DNA of 64,000 nt from JBGRQA01 sp041725895. GTDB lineage: Bacteria; Bacteroidota; Bacteroidia; Bacteroidales; Marinifilaceae. Made by a program: the position numbers and the translations under genes. The DNA is taken from NCBI GenBank assembly GCA_041725895.1, contig JBGRQA010000002.1, positions 62,001-126,000 on the forward strand. Direction: 5' to 3'. Under the pieces are notes generated by a model, which saw nothing but the letters and a program-made list of their open reading frames with translations, searched no databases and was not told the DNA's origin. The first letter of the stretch is position 1; the number at the start of each line of letters is the position of its first letter. Positions 1-8,229 of the stretch are shown here, piece by piece.

Positions 1-734
1 TCAAGAAAGGTGACCAAAGGGCCCTTGAAAAATTGACCCGCGCTAACCTGAGATTCGTGGTATCCGTAGCTAAACAGTATCAAAATCAAGGCCTAAGTCT
101 GCCCGACTTGATTAATGAAGGAAACCTTGGATTGATAAAAGCAGCGGAGAAATTTGATGAGACTCGTGGTTTTAAATTTATTTCTTATGCAGTTTGGTGG
201 ATCCGACAATCCATTTTGCAGGCATTGGCTGAGCAATCCCGAATTGTACGTTTGCCCTTGAATCAAGTTGGTTCATTGAATAAAATCAATAAAGCTTTTT
301 CTAAATTTGAGCAAGAGCATGAGCGAAAGCCTTCTCCGGAAGAGTTGGCTGAGTCTCTGGAGTTGCCAGCAGATAAAGTAGCCGATACATTACGTGTATC
401 AGGTCGTCATATTTCTGTGGATGCTCCTTTTGTGGATGGTGAGGATAACAGCTTGTTGGATGTATTGGTAAATGATGATTCTCCTATTGCAGACAGAAGT
501 TTGTTGAATGAATCTCTAACCAAAGAAATTGATCGTGCCTTGGCTACATTGACCGAGCGTGAAAGCGATATTATCAAATTGTTCTTTGGTATCGGTATTC
601 AGGATATGACACTGGAAGAGATTGGAGAAAAATTTGGGTTGACTCGTGAAAGGGTTCGCCAGATTAAGGAGAAGGCCATTCGTCGTCTTCGTCATACCTC
701 AAGAAGTAAACTATTGAAATCCTACTTAGGATAG
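1..734 (+). CDS. rpoD: RNA polymerase primary sigma factor, 5' end cut by window
   Basis: The reading frame is open from the first bases, so the true start lies upstream and the TTG at 33 is only an internal codon. The visible protein has sigma-70 region 2 (core binding and -10 recognition, including the LPDLINEGNLGLIKAAEKFD stretch and YAVWWIRQSI), region 3 and region 4 with the C-terminal helix-turn-helix (LTRERVRQIKEKAIRRLR). The lack of a long region 1.1 insertion and the compact size fit the short primary sigma factor of Bacteroidota, which reads TAnnTTTG promoters. A strong terminator follows directly. Family assignment is very secure. Confidence 0.96.
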   Translation, partial: KKGDQRALEKLTRANLRFVVSVAKQYQNQGLSLPDLINEGNLGLIKAAEKFDETRGFKFISYAVWWIRQSILQALAEQSRIVRLPLNQVGSLNKINKAFSKFEQEHERKPSPEELAESLELPADKVADTLRVSGRHISVDAPFVDGEDNSLLDVLVNDDSPIADRSLLNESLTKEIDRALATLTERESDIIKLFFGIGIQDMTLEEIGEKFGLTRERVRQIKEKAIRRLRHTSRSKLLKSYLG

Positions 735-759
735 GGATTCTAAATATTACGAAATAGTA

Positions 760-788
760 AAAGCTCGCTGGAAGGCGAGCTTTTTTTA
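760..788 (+). terminator. Rho-independent terminator after the sigma factor gene
   Basis: A 9-bp perfect stem (AAAGCTCGC at 760-768, GCGAGCTTT at 775-783) with a 6-nt loop runs into a T tract at 781-787, 26 bp after the stop codon. Confidence 0.9.
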
Positions 789-842
789 TTTTTAGAGGTT
801 GCAGAACTTCAAGTAACTTTTAATGTTATTGTGTTTGAGAGC

Positions 843-2855
843 TTAGGAATATTTTTCTTCCAAAAGCTGCTGCAGTTTGAACATTTCATCCCGAAGCTGT
901 GCGGCTTGAAGGAAATCAAGTTCTTTGGAGGCCTTCTGCATGGTCTTTTTCGTTTTCTCAATTGTTTTTTCCAAAGCTTCCTTGCTCATATACTGAACTA
1001 CCGGATCGGCTGCTACTTCAACAGTATCCGGTTCCTCGTATGCTTTGGGGGCAGAGGCATCTTCCTGCTGCAAAATATTTGTTTTGGCCTTGGTGATCTG
1101 TTGCGGGGTAATGTTGTGTTCCTCGTTGTAGGCCAATTGTTTTTCTCTTTTCCGATTGGTGGAATCGATGGTTTCCTGCATTGATTTGGTAATCTTATCG
1201 GCATACATGATGACCTTCCCGTTCACGTTACGGGCCGCACGGCCTGATGTTTGAATTAGGGAACGTGTTGAACGCAGGAAGCCTTCCTTATCAGCATCCA
1301 AAATGGCCACAAGTGATACTTCGGGGAGATCCAGTCCCTCTCTCAATAAATTTACACCGATTAAAACATCAAAGAGTCCGTGGCGTAAATCAGACATAAT
1401 CTGTACTCTCTCCAGGGTGTCAATGTCCGAATGTACATATCGACATCGGATGCCCAAGTTTGCAAAGTAGCTGCTTAACTCTTCTGCCATTCGTTTGGTT
1501 AGAGTAGTAACCAGAATTCGTTCATTCTTGATGGCCCGGTCATTGATTTCAGCAACCAAATCATCAATCTGGTTCAAACTCGGACGAACATCAATAACGG
1601 GATCCAGCAGGCCGGTTGGACGAATAACCTGTTCTACGATTACTCCTTCGCTTTTCTCCAGTTCATAGTCTGCAGGAGTGGCACTTACAAAGATAGTTTG
1701 ATTGCTGATCTGCTCAAACTCTTCAAATTTAAGAGGGCGGTTGTCCAGGGCTGCAGGCAATCGGAACCCATATTCTACCAGGTTTTGTTTGCGGGAATGA
1801 TCTCCACCGTACATGGCCCGAATTTGAGGAATGGTTACGTGACTCTCATCAATCACGATGAGGAAATCCTCCGGAAAATAATCCAACAGGCAGAAAGGAC
1901 GGGTACCTTCGGCCCGACCATCAAAGTAACGGGAATAGTTTTCAATACCGGAACAGTGGCCCAATTCCCGAATCATTTCCAAATCAAAGCTTACTTTTTC
2001 CTCCAGTCTTTTGGCCTCCAGGTGTTTTCCAATCTCTTTGTAGAAATTTACCTGGGCTACCATATCATCCTGAATTTGATGGATGGCTGTTTGAATTCGA
2101 TCCTTACTGGTAACAAATATATTAGCAGGGTAGATGGTTATTTGATCAAATGTCTCCAGGCGATGGCCCGTAATGGGGTCAAAGGAAGTAATTTCCTCAA
2201 TTTCATCATCCCAAAATACAATTCTGTAAGCGATATCCGCATAAGCCGGAAAAATATCTACTGTGTCGCCCTTTACTCTGAAATTTCCACGGTCAAATTC
2301 TACCTCATTTCGGGAATACAAACTATCCACAAATTGGAGCAGAAGCTTATTTCTGGATACGATTTGGCCTTGTTTTAGTACAATTAAGTTGGAATGGAAG
2401 TCTTCAGGATTTCCGATACCATAAAGACAGGAAACGGAAGAGACTACAATGACATCCTTTCTTCCGGAAAGTAAGGAGGAAGTAGTGCTTAAGCGAAGTT
2501 TCTCAATTTCATCGTTGATGGCAAGGTCCTTCTCTATGTAGGTATCAGTAACCGGAAGATAGGCTTCCGGTTGGTAGTAATCGTAGTAGGAAACAAAGTA
2601 TTCAACGGCATTATTGGGGAAAAAGGTTTTAAACTCACTATACAATTGAGCCGCAAGGGTTTTGTTGTGACTCAAAATTAGGGTGGGCTTTTGTACTTTT
2701 TCAATAACATTGGCCACAGTAAAAGTTTTTCCCGATCCGGTAACGCCCAGAAGGGTTTGAAAGGGATTCTGTTCCTTTATTCCCTGAACCAGTTGCTCTA
2801 TTGCTTCGGGTTGATCTCCAGTGGGAGAAAATGCGGATGTAATCTTAAAATCCAT
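843..2855 (-). CDS. uvrB: Excinuclease ABC subunit B
   Basis: UvrB is the DNA-damage verification helicase of nucleotide excision repair, loaded by UvrA and recruiting UvrC. Visible features are the Walker A motif GVTGSGKT at about residues 37-44, the DNA-clamping beta-hairpin region YYDYYQPEAYLP near residue 90, helicase motifs including DESHVTIPQ and TSGRAARN, and a C-terminal UVR domain (about 630-665) that contacts UvrC. Length (670 aa) is normal. It is transcribed convergently with the sigma factor gene and appears to be a single-gene unit. There is nothing unusual in it. Confidence 0.98.
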   Translation of the reverse strand: MDFKITSAFSPTGDQPEAIEQLVQGIKEQNPFQTLLGVTGSGKTFTVANVIEKVQKPTLILSHNKTLAAQLYSEFKTFFPNNAVEYFVSYYDYYQPEAYLPVTDTYIEKDLAINDEIEKLRLSTTSSLLSGRKDVIVVSSVSCLYGIGNPEDFHSNLIVLKQGQIVSRNKLLLQFVDSLYSRNEVEFDRGNFRVKGDTVDIFPAYADIAYRIVFWDDEIEEITSFDPITGHRLETFDQITIYPANIFVTSKDRIQTAIHQIQDDMVAQVNFYKEIGKHLEAKRLEEKVSFDLEMIRELGHCSGIENYSRYFDGRAEGTRPFCLLDYFPEDFLIVIDESHVTIPQIRAMYGGDHSRKQNLVEYGFRLPAALDNRPLKFEEFEQISNQTIFVSATPADYELEKSEGVIVEQVIRPTGLLDPVIDVRPSLNQIDDLVAEINDRAIKNERILVTTLTKRMAEELSSYFANLGIRCRYVHSDIDTLERVQIMSDLRHGLFDVLIGVNLLREGLDLPEVSLVAILDADKEGFLRSTRSLIQTSGRAARNVNGKVIMYADKITKSMQETIDSTNRKREKQLAYNEEHNITPQQITKAKTNILQQEDASAPKAYEEPDTVEVAADPVVQYMSKEALEKTIEKTKKTMQKASKELDFLQAAQLRDEMFKLQQLLEEKYS

Positions 2856-2922
2856 TCAATGTTGTTTTAGGCCTAAAATGCTAAATTATAAAACCTATTG
2901 GAAGGAGGGAAGGAAAAGAGCA

Positions 2923-2958
2923 AAAAATAGCGTTACAATGGGGGTTAACGCTATTTTT
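2923..2958 (-). terminator. Terminator downstream of the endonuclease-fold gene
   Basis: A 13-bp perfect stem (AAAAATAGCGTTA at 2923-2935, TAACGCTATTTTT at 2946-2958) with a 10-nt loop lies just past the stop of the minus-strand gene ending at 2970. On the minus strand it ends in a T run. Confidence 0.85.
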
Positions 2959-2969
2959 GATTGTATTCT

Positions 2970-3989
2970 TTATTTGGTGAGGATAAAATAGATGGGGAAA
3001 TGATCACTATACCCACCGTAATAATTGGGGCCACCATAGGTTCTACTGGGTACCAGGATATCTTTTTTGTTGCGATAGCAGAACCAACTTTGTTTGAAGA
3101 TTTTTCCTGCGCCGTGCGCCGTGTAATATCCCTTGGATGGATCGAGAAGGGCAGGGGATACAACAAAATTATCCAGCATATTCCAATTTCCCCGATAGTA
3201 GTAGGAACCTTGTTTTTTAAGATGCGTTGCAAACATTAGGTTGTGTAGTTGAGCGGGGGCATAATTTCCCGTTTCGTTTTTCGCATTCAATATCTCCTGT
3301 ACGGCCTTGTTGGAGGGTTCATCGTTAAAATCACCCATGATAATAATTTTGGCATCCTCATTCATTTTAAGAATACTATCCGTAACAGATTTAATTTCTT
3401 CAGCAACTGCGATTCTGTTTTTTTCGGATTTCTTCTGTCCACCTCTTCTGGAGGGCCAATGGGTTACAAAGATGTGCAGGTATTCTTTTTTGTATAGTTT
3501 CCCCTTGACATAAAGGATGTCTCGTGTTTTGAAGTTTGGATTTGATGGAATGCTGATTGAAATGTTTTGTTGGGCAACCGGTTTGAATACTCTTTTTTTG
3601 TATAGTAGTGCACAATCAATTCCTCTGTTGCCGGGACTATCCTTATGGATGATTCTATATTTACCTTTCCGCAAATGGTTTTGAGCAGCCAGTTCCGCAA
3701 CAACATTTCGGTTCTCTACTTCGCAGAGTCCTATTATACCCGGCAAGTTATTCGGCGTGATGGAGGAGAGTACTTTTGCAAGTTTGCTAAGTTTGTCCTG
3801 GTAGCGCTGGGTGTTCCATTTTAATTTTCCCTGGGGAAGAAAATCTTCGTCCCAGGTTAAGGGATTGTCGATGGTATCGAAGAGGTTTTCCACATTGTAA
3901 AATGCAATGGTGGTTTTCTCTTTTTTTTGAGAGATGCCAGTTGTTGCAATCAATACGATGATTAGACCTACGAATAGAATTTTTTTCAT
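2970..3989 (-). CDS. Secreted endonuclease/exonuclease/phosphatase-fold protein
   Basis: This is a 339-aa protein with an N-terminal hydrophobic signal peptide (about residues 1-20) and the endonuclease/exonuclease/phosphatase (DNase I-like) fold. Catalytic-type motifs are YNVENLFD near residue 31 (Asn and Glu of the metal site), GDFNDEP in the middle (Asp/Asn pair) and the C-terminal SDHFPI (Asp-His pair). The family hydrolyses phosphodiesters or phosphomonoesters, and substrates range from nucleic acid to phosphoinositides, so the substrate cannot be read from sequence. Secreted homologues in Bacteroidota are often annotated as extracellular nucleases. It has its own downstream terminator at 2923-2958. 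Confidence 0.85.
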   Translation of the reverse strand: MKKILFVGLIIVLIATTGISQKKEKTTIAFYNVENLFDTIDNPLTWDEDFLPQGKLKWNTQRYQDKLSKLAKVLSSITPNNLPGIIGLCEVENRNVVAELAAQNHLRKGKYRIIHKDSPGNRGIDCALLYKKRVFKPVAQQNISISIPSNPNFKTRDILYVKGKLYKKEYLHIFVTHWPSRRGGQKKSEKNRIAVAEEIKSVTDSILKMNEDAKIIIMGDFNDEPSNKAVQEILNAKNETGNYAPAQLHNLMFATHLKKQGSYYYRGNWNMLDNFVVSPALLDPSKGYYTAHGAGKIFKQSWFCYRNKKDILVPSRTYGGPNYYGGYSDHFPIYFILTK

Positions 3990-4180
3990 GTGTTTAAATT
4001 TGTTTTATTGATTCCATGGAACTCGCCTAAGTTGAATGTTTTCATGTGTGAGAAGGATTTGATATGGCTTGTTTCATTGTTTTGCTTTTAAACTGCGTTC
4101 TTTGGAACCCGGATTTGTGTTGTCGCTGCTCCTTTTGCAATAGTGGAAGGGATTGAAACCAGTTTTTGTTTGCTATCAGA

Positions 4181-4777
4181 TTATAAATTAGTTGAGTAGA
4201 ATTTACGGACGTCCGTAACCATCATTCTGGCGTTTTTGGCGGCCTGAATTCCTCTTTCGCCATCCTCAAAAACTTGACAATATTGGGGTGGAACTTCAAG
4301 TAGTTCGGCGCATTTCAGGAAGGTATCCGGAGCTGGCTTGTGATTTTTTACATCTTCGGAACTTACCAGAATCGAAATGTATTGATCCAGTCCCAGGACT
4401 TCCATCGTTCTTATGGCAATGCTTTTTTTCCCTCCAGTGCCGACTGCCATTGGCAGGATCTTATGGTACCGGTAAATCAACTCCACGATTGGTTGAATGG
4501 GTTGGATATCCTTCATATTCTCACGAAAAAAATCTTCTTTTAGCCGGGAGAAATGGTAGGGATCTAATTGTAAGTTATAATTTTGATTAAGAACTTCCAC
4601 AATTTTGTAGGTTGGTAAACCAGTACATTCAAGAAACAGTTCTTTGGAGAATTCAAAATTATGAATTTGTGCGGCTTTGGTCCATGCCAAATAATGCATT
4701 GGAATGGTGTTCGCCAGTGTTCCGTCCAAATCAAAGATGAGGGCTCTGGTTTCCGGATATACCTCAGGTATTTTCAT
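4181..4777 (-). CDS. HAD-superfamily phosphatase, beta-phosphoglucomutase-like subgroup
   Basis: This 198-aa protein has HAD motif I FDLDGT (nucleophile Asp16, acid/base Asp18), a helical cap, motif II (VGTGG), a motif III Lys (NHKPAPDTF) and motif IV (FEDGERGI). The cap and the HKPAPD/EDGxxGIQAA motifs resemble the YqaB (fructose-1-phosphatase)/beta-phosphoglucomutase subgroup, so a sugar phosphate is the likely substrate. It lies far from the glucan cluster and has a different sequence from the PgmB at 43178, so it is probably a general sugar-phosphate phosphatase rather than a pathway component. Activity is inferred from family only. Confidence 0.8.
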   Translation of the reverse strand: MKIPEVYPETRALIFDLDGTLANTIPMHYLAWTKAAQIHNFEFSKELFLECTGLPTYKIVEVLNQNYNLQLDPYHFSRLKEDFFRENMKDIQPIQPIVELIYRYHKILPMAVGTGGKKSIAIRTMEVLGLDQYISILVSSEDVKNHKPAPDTFLKCAELLEVPPQYCQVFEDGERGIQAAKNARMMVTDVRKFYSTNL

Positions 4778-5143
4778 AAAAATAAACTTAAAAGTGAAGT
4801 TTGTTCCGAAAGATTCCTAAAACAGATTGTTGAGTGGAATCGGTTGGGAGAAAGAAATCGTTTATTTATGTTCTTGAAATCGCAAAAATTTGAGTTCAAA
4901 ATTATTAAAATCTTTAATATTCTACTGAAGGATTTTTCTGTATTGGCAATAAATTTGAAATGTTAATGATTTGTTATTGTTATGTTGCTCAAATTTCATC
5001 GAAGGAATTTTTATTTCATTTGTAAAGAAAAACTACGAGGTCGTATCTCTTTGTAAAATCAGTATTGTTGGGGCTCATCAGGAGTAAAATACGGATTTTT
5101 TCATGGAATTACCCCTTTAAGTGGGATTAATGAAAAATAAAAC
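4778..5143. other. Divergent intergenic region, no gene seen
   Basis: This is a 366-bp AT-rich gap between the minus-strand HAD gene and the plus-strand FMN-binding gene. No convincing coding frame was found. A weak promoter-like arrangement (TTTG near 5018, then TATCTCTTTG about 21 bp later) precedes the plus-strand gene but does not match TAnnTTTG exactly. Confidence 0.5.
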
Positions 5144-6397
5144 ATGAGTATATTGAATTGGCTCAAAAAAATGCCTTCACCCAATTACAGAAAATTAGGT
5201 GTAAGTGTACTTGTTATTGGAATTTTCTCCTGGTTGGCCTGGTCCAATCCCTTTGTCAAAATTCAAAAGTTGTCTTTTGTTAAGAAATCGGAGATTGAAA
5301 AATATGAATCTTTGGATTCGCGGGAGCGGATTCAAAATCATTTGAAGCAAAACCTCGACTCTGATTTGCATTATAAGATTGAGGAAAAAGATGGTATTTC
5401 CTATGCCCAATTTTTTAATTCGGAGGAAGAGTTCTGTGGTTTGTATTTCGAAACTTTTGATCTGGCAAAAGTTAAAGGATACAATGGTCCGGTAAACCTG
5501 GGAGTTCGTGTGTATGCGGACGGGACTATTGAGTCTGTGGAACATGTTTATTCCAGGGAAACAAAAGCTTATATAAAAAGAATAAATCGATCCGGTTATT
5601 TTGCTCAATATGTTGGATTGAATCTTTCTGACAGTAACCATCAGGTTGATGCTCTATCGGGTGCGACCATTACTACAGTTGCTGTAGCACATACTCTGGA
5701 GAATGCCATTCGAAAAGCTACTCCTGTTTTCCTTTCAGATTACCTGGAAGGAACCAGTTCCTTTGGCGTAAAGGCAAGTTTGAATTCCTGGTGGTATTTG
5801 CATATCCTTCTTATTGGAGGATTGATGCTTGTTGGTTGGCCGGGTTTGTTTCGGAAACGGAAGTGGTTGCGTTTGCTGATGTATGCATGTTCTGTCCTTT
5901 ACTTGGGTTTTTTTCTAAAGAATACATTTAGTTACGTTATTCTTTTGCAGCCATTTTGGGGAACGAGCCTTTCCAAAATGGTGGCGATTTATTCACTAAT
6001 GGTCCTTTTGAGTGCGATTTGGGGAAATAATTTGTACTGCAATGTGGTTTGCCCTTACGGAAATATACAGCGGCTCCTAGTTTGGTTATCTCCTTTTAAA
6101 GTGGGGAAACTACCTGTGTCTGCAAGAACAATCCGCTACATTCAGTATGCTGTTAGTTCAGTATTGGTTGGTGGAGTGATTATGGGAATGAGGACCTGGT
6201 CCGGGTTTGAGTTGTTTCCCGATTTGTTTGGTGGAAACTGGAAGGAATATTGGTTTTGGGTGGCGTTAATAGTTGTTGTGGTTTCGTTAAAATATCCGAA
6301 TTTATGGTGTAGGGTGGCGTGTCCCACAGGATGTGTGCTGTCCTCCATTCAGCGATTTGCTTCTGGAAAGAAGAATCAGGATAATATGGTAAAGTAA
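5144..6397 (+). CDS. FMN-binding domain / NosR-like polyferredoxin membrane protein
   Basis: This 417-aa protein starts with a transmembrane segment (about 18-35). A periplasmic FMN-binding domain follows, with the flavinylation motif DALSGATIT at 169-177; Thr177 is the expected covalent FMN site attached by ApbE. After it come several transmembrane helices and two iron-sulfur motifs, CNVVCP and CRVACP, as in NosR/NirI/PceC-type electron-transfer proteins. Unlike NosR it lacks a C-terminal 2x[4Fe-4S] ferredoxin domain. No nitrous-oxide reductase, dehalogenase or apbE gene lies nearby, so the electron acceptor is unknown. Likely role: moving electrons from the quinone pool or cytoplasm to a periplasmic flavin. 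Confidence 0.8.
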   Translation: MSILNWLKKMPSPNYRKLGVSVLVIGIFSWLAWSNPFVKIQKLSFVKKSEIEKYESLDSRERIQNHLKQNLDSDLHYKIEEKDGISYAQFFNSEEEFCGLYFETFDLAKVKGYNGPVNLGVRVYADGTIESVEHVYSRETKAYIKRINRSGYFAQYVGLNLSDSNHQVDALSGATITTVAVAHTLENAIRKATPVFLSDYLEGTSSFGVKASLNSWWYLHILLIGGLMLVGWPGLFRKRKWLRLLMYACSVLYLGFFLKNTFSYVILLQPFWGTSLSKMVAIYSLMVLLSAIWGNNLYCNVVCPYGNIQRLLVWLSPFKVGKLPVSARTIRYIQYAVSSVLVGGVIMGMRTWSGFELFPDLFGGNWKEYWFWVALIVVVVSLKYPNLWCRVACPTGCVLSSIQRFASGKKNQDNMVK

Positions 6398-6594
6398 AAG
6401 ATTGGATTGTGATTTTTAGAATCAATCTATATAGTAGGCTATATTACTATAGGATAGGGTGATGTGATTTGCGGTGGGTTGTTTGTTTCAATTATTATTT
6501 TTATTTTTTATACAAATTCGATAACATTTTTGTTAATACCCCCGTTAAAAATGATATTTAAGTAGAGAAATTAGTTTTTACCAAAGCCGATTTT

Positions 6595-6966
6595 ATGAAA
6601 GTTCTTAAGCGAAGCATTTGTCTTGTTTTTTTATTGTTGGGAATTAATTGTGTGACCGAAGCTTCCGCGAATTCCTCCGCAGAGAAACGTGCTGAGATGA
6701 TTACCAGGTGGATGCAGGAGAAGTTGGAGTTAACCCTTGAACAAATGCCCAAAGTAGAGGCTCTGAATTTGAAGTATGAGAAGGAATTTGACCGTTTGGT
6801 TTTTGAGAAAAATGGTTTTTCATGTATGCAAGCGGTTCGGGATTCTCTAAAGCAGAAGGAGAAAGAGTTAAAACTTCTGTTTACTTCCCATCAATTTGAA
6901 GAGTATCGAAAATGCAAATGCGAATTGAAAGAGGAACTAAAGAAACAAACGAAATATTTGAATTAA
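6595..6966 (+). CDS. Small secreted CpxP/Spy-like helical protein
   Basis: This is a 123-aa protein with a signal peptide (about 1-25, cleavage near EASA/NS) followed by a highly charged, almost wholly helical mature region. The pattern LTLEQMPKVEALNLKYEKEF and the repeated Lys/Glu-rich helices resemble the LTxEQ-type periplasmic Spy/CpxP/heavy-metal-resistor family, whose members are chaperones or metal sensors. Two cysteines lie close together near the C terminus (CKC) and one in the middle. Sequence support is moderate. It is followed by a strong bidirectional terminator. Function is otherwise unknown. Confidence 0.6.
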   Translation: MKVLKRSICLVFLLLGINCVTEASANSSAEKRAEMITRWMQEKLELTLEQMPKVEALNLKYEKEFDRLVFEKNGFSCMQAVRDSLKQKEKELKLLFTSHQFEEYRKCKCELKEELKKQTKYLN

Positions 6967-6995
6967 AAAAAATCCCCTGATTGGGGATTTTTTTT
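6965..6995. terminator. Bidirectional terminator
   Basis: A 13-bp perfect stem (8 A, T, CCCC at 6965-6977; GGGG, A, 8 T at 6983-6995) with a 5-nt loop lies between convergent genes. It has an A tract on one side and a T tract on the other, so it can serve both. Confidence 0.92.
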
Positions 6996-8148
6996 ATCTG
7001 GATCTTGTGAATATCCACCCTCCTATGATTGCTGTAAGTGGGGCAACCAACACCAGTCCAAAACTGCCCACCAGGGTATGAAGTAGTTCACCCGCAACAT
7101 AGTTCAGATTCAGAATATTCATCATTGGAGTTCCCTGGGCAATAAAAACCATTAAAAGGGCAGAAAAACCTCCTGAATAGGCTAAAAGAAGGGTTGTTGT
7201 CATGGTTCCCACAACTGCCCGGCCTACCGAAAAACCTGATTTGGTTAGTTGAGTCCTGCTTAATTGGGGATTGTTGGCATGCAGTTCGGCCTGAGAGGCG
7301 GCAATATCCATTGCAATATCCATTACAGCTCCGGAGGAGGAGATGAAGATACCGGCAAGAAAAATCTGTGTCAGATCCAAATGGGGGAAACCAGAATAGA
7401 GGAGGGTTTCAGAAAAGGGTTTAATGGCCCCATGGATGTGAAATAGTTGACCAAACAGCAGGGCCATTGCACAAGTAATTGCTACTCCGCTCATTGAGCC
7501 AAGAAAAGCCACCAGACCCTTTCGATTCGTTCCGGCAACCAGGAAGATGATGATTGAGGTCAGCAGACATACAATTCCCAGAGAAAGAGGGATAGGGGAA
7601 TAGCCTTGAAGCAATCCGGGGAGGAGTATTTTCCAAATCGCCAGCCCGGCAAAAAGAAAGGACAGGATGGCTTTTAGTCCAATCCAACCAGCGAATCCAA
7701 TCAGGAATAGAACGAACAAAATCATTAACCAGGCCTCAACATTCAGTCGATAATGGTCTATGACATTGGCAGAGAGTATTTTTTCTCCTGTTTTATCCAA
7801 ATTTAGTACTGTTAGGGTTTTGTCTCCGGGGACAAAGAATTTATCAAATTCCATTCGCCCAACCAATTGATTGTAGCCATTAACACTTTGGTTTTTAAAC
7901 TTTCCGCTTAAGATTTTTATTTTCAATTCCTGGTTTCCGGTTTTGATGATTCCTGTTTCGATAACCTTGCTGTTATCAGTGGCTTGAATAAGAGCTTTTA
8001 CACGTACGGAATCATCCTTTTCCTCCTGGTCGTAGCTGGAAGGCCAGGCAATTAAACCGATACAAAAAAGAATCAGAAAACTCACCAATACAATATCTGT
8101 GGTTTTGGGGCGATTGTTTATTTTTAGAATCATATTCTTATCAGTCAA
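6994..8148 (-). CDS. YibE/F-family membrane protein
   Basis: This 384-aa protein has one N-terminal transmembrane helix (about 18-38), an extracytoplasmic region of about 100 residues with an OB-like beta pattern, and then seven or so C-terminal transmembrane helices. The motif SSSGAVMDIAMDIAASQAEL followed by GRAVVGTMTTTLLLAYSGG is diagnostic of the YibE/F family. The family's transport substrate is not established. The gene stands alone between terminators at 6965-6995 and 8182-8214. Confidence 0.85.
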   Translation of the reverse strand: MTDKNMILKINNRPKTTDIVLVSFLILFCIGLIAWPSSYDQEEKDDSVRVKALIQATDNSKVIETGIIKTGNQELKIKILSGKFKNQSVNGYNQLVGRMEFDKFFVPGDKTLTVLNLDKTGEKILSANVIDHYRLNVEAWLMILFVLFLIGFAGWIGLKAILSFLFAGLAIWKILLPGLLQGYSPIPLSLGIVCLLTSIIIFLVAGTNRKGLVAFLGSMSGVAITCAMALLFGQLFHIHGAIKPFSETLLYSGFPHLDLTQIFLAGIFISSSGAVMDIAMDIAASQAELHANNPQLSRTQLTKSGFSVGRAVVGTMTTTLLLAYSGGFSALLMVFIAQGTPMMNILNLNYVAGELLHTLVGSFGLVLVAPLTAIIGGWIFTRSR

Positions 8149-8181
8149 AGGTGAATATCGAGGATAAATTTAGGGATAAAA

Positions 8182-8214
8182 AAATGACTCCAACCAGAGG
8201 TTGAAGTCATTTTA
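8182..8214 (-). terminator. Terminator downstream of alkaline phosphatase
   Basis: An inverted repeat AAAATGACT..AACC / GGTT..AGTCATTTT (one internal 2-nt mismatch) lies 15 bp beyond the stop of the minus-strand phosphatase gene. On the minus strand it is followed by a run of seven T. Confidence 0.8.
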
Positions 8215-8229
8215 TACTGTTTTGAAGGC

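Noticed and set aside
1698..2378. 226-aa plus-strand reading frame inside uvrB
   Set aside because: Shadow of the uvrB coding strand; no independent evidence.
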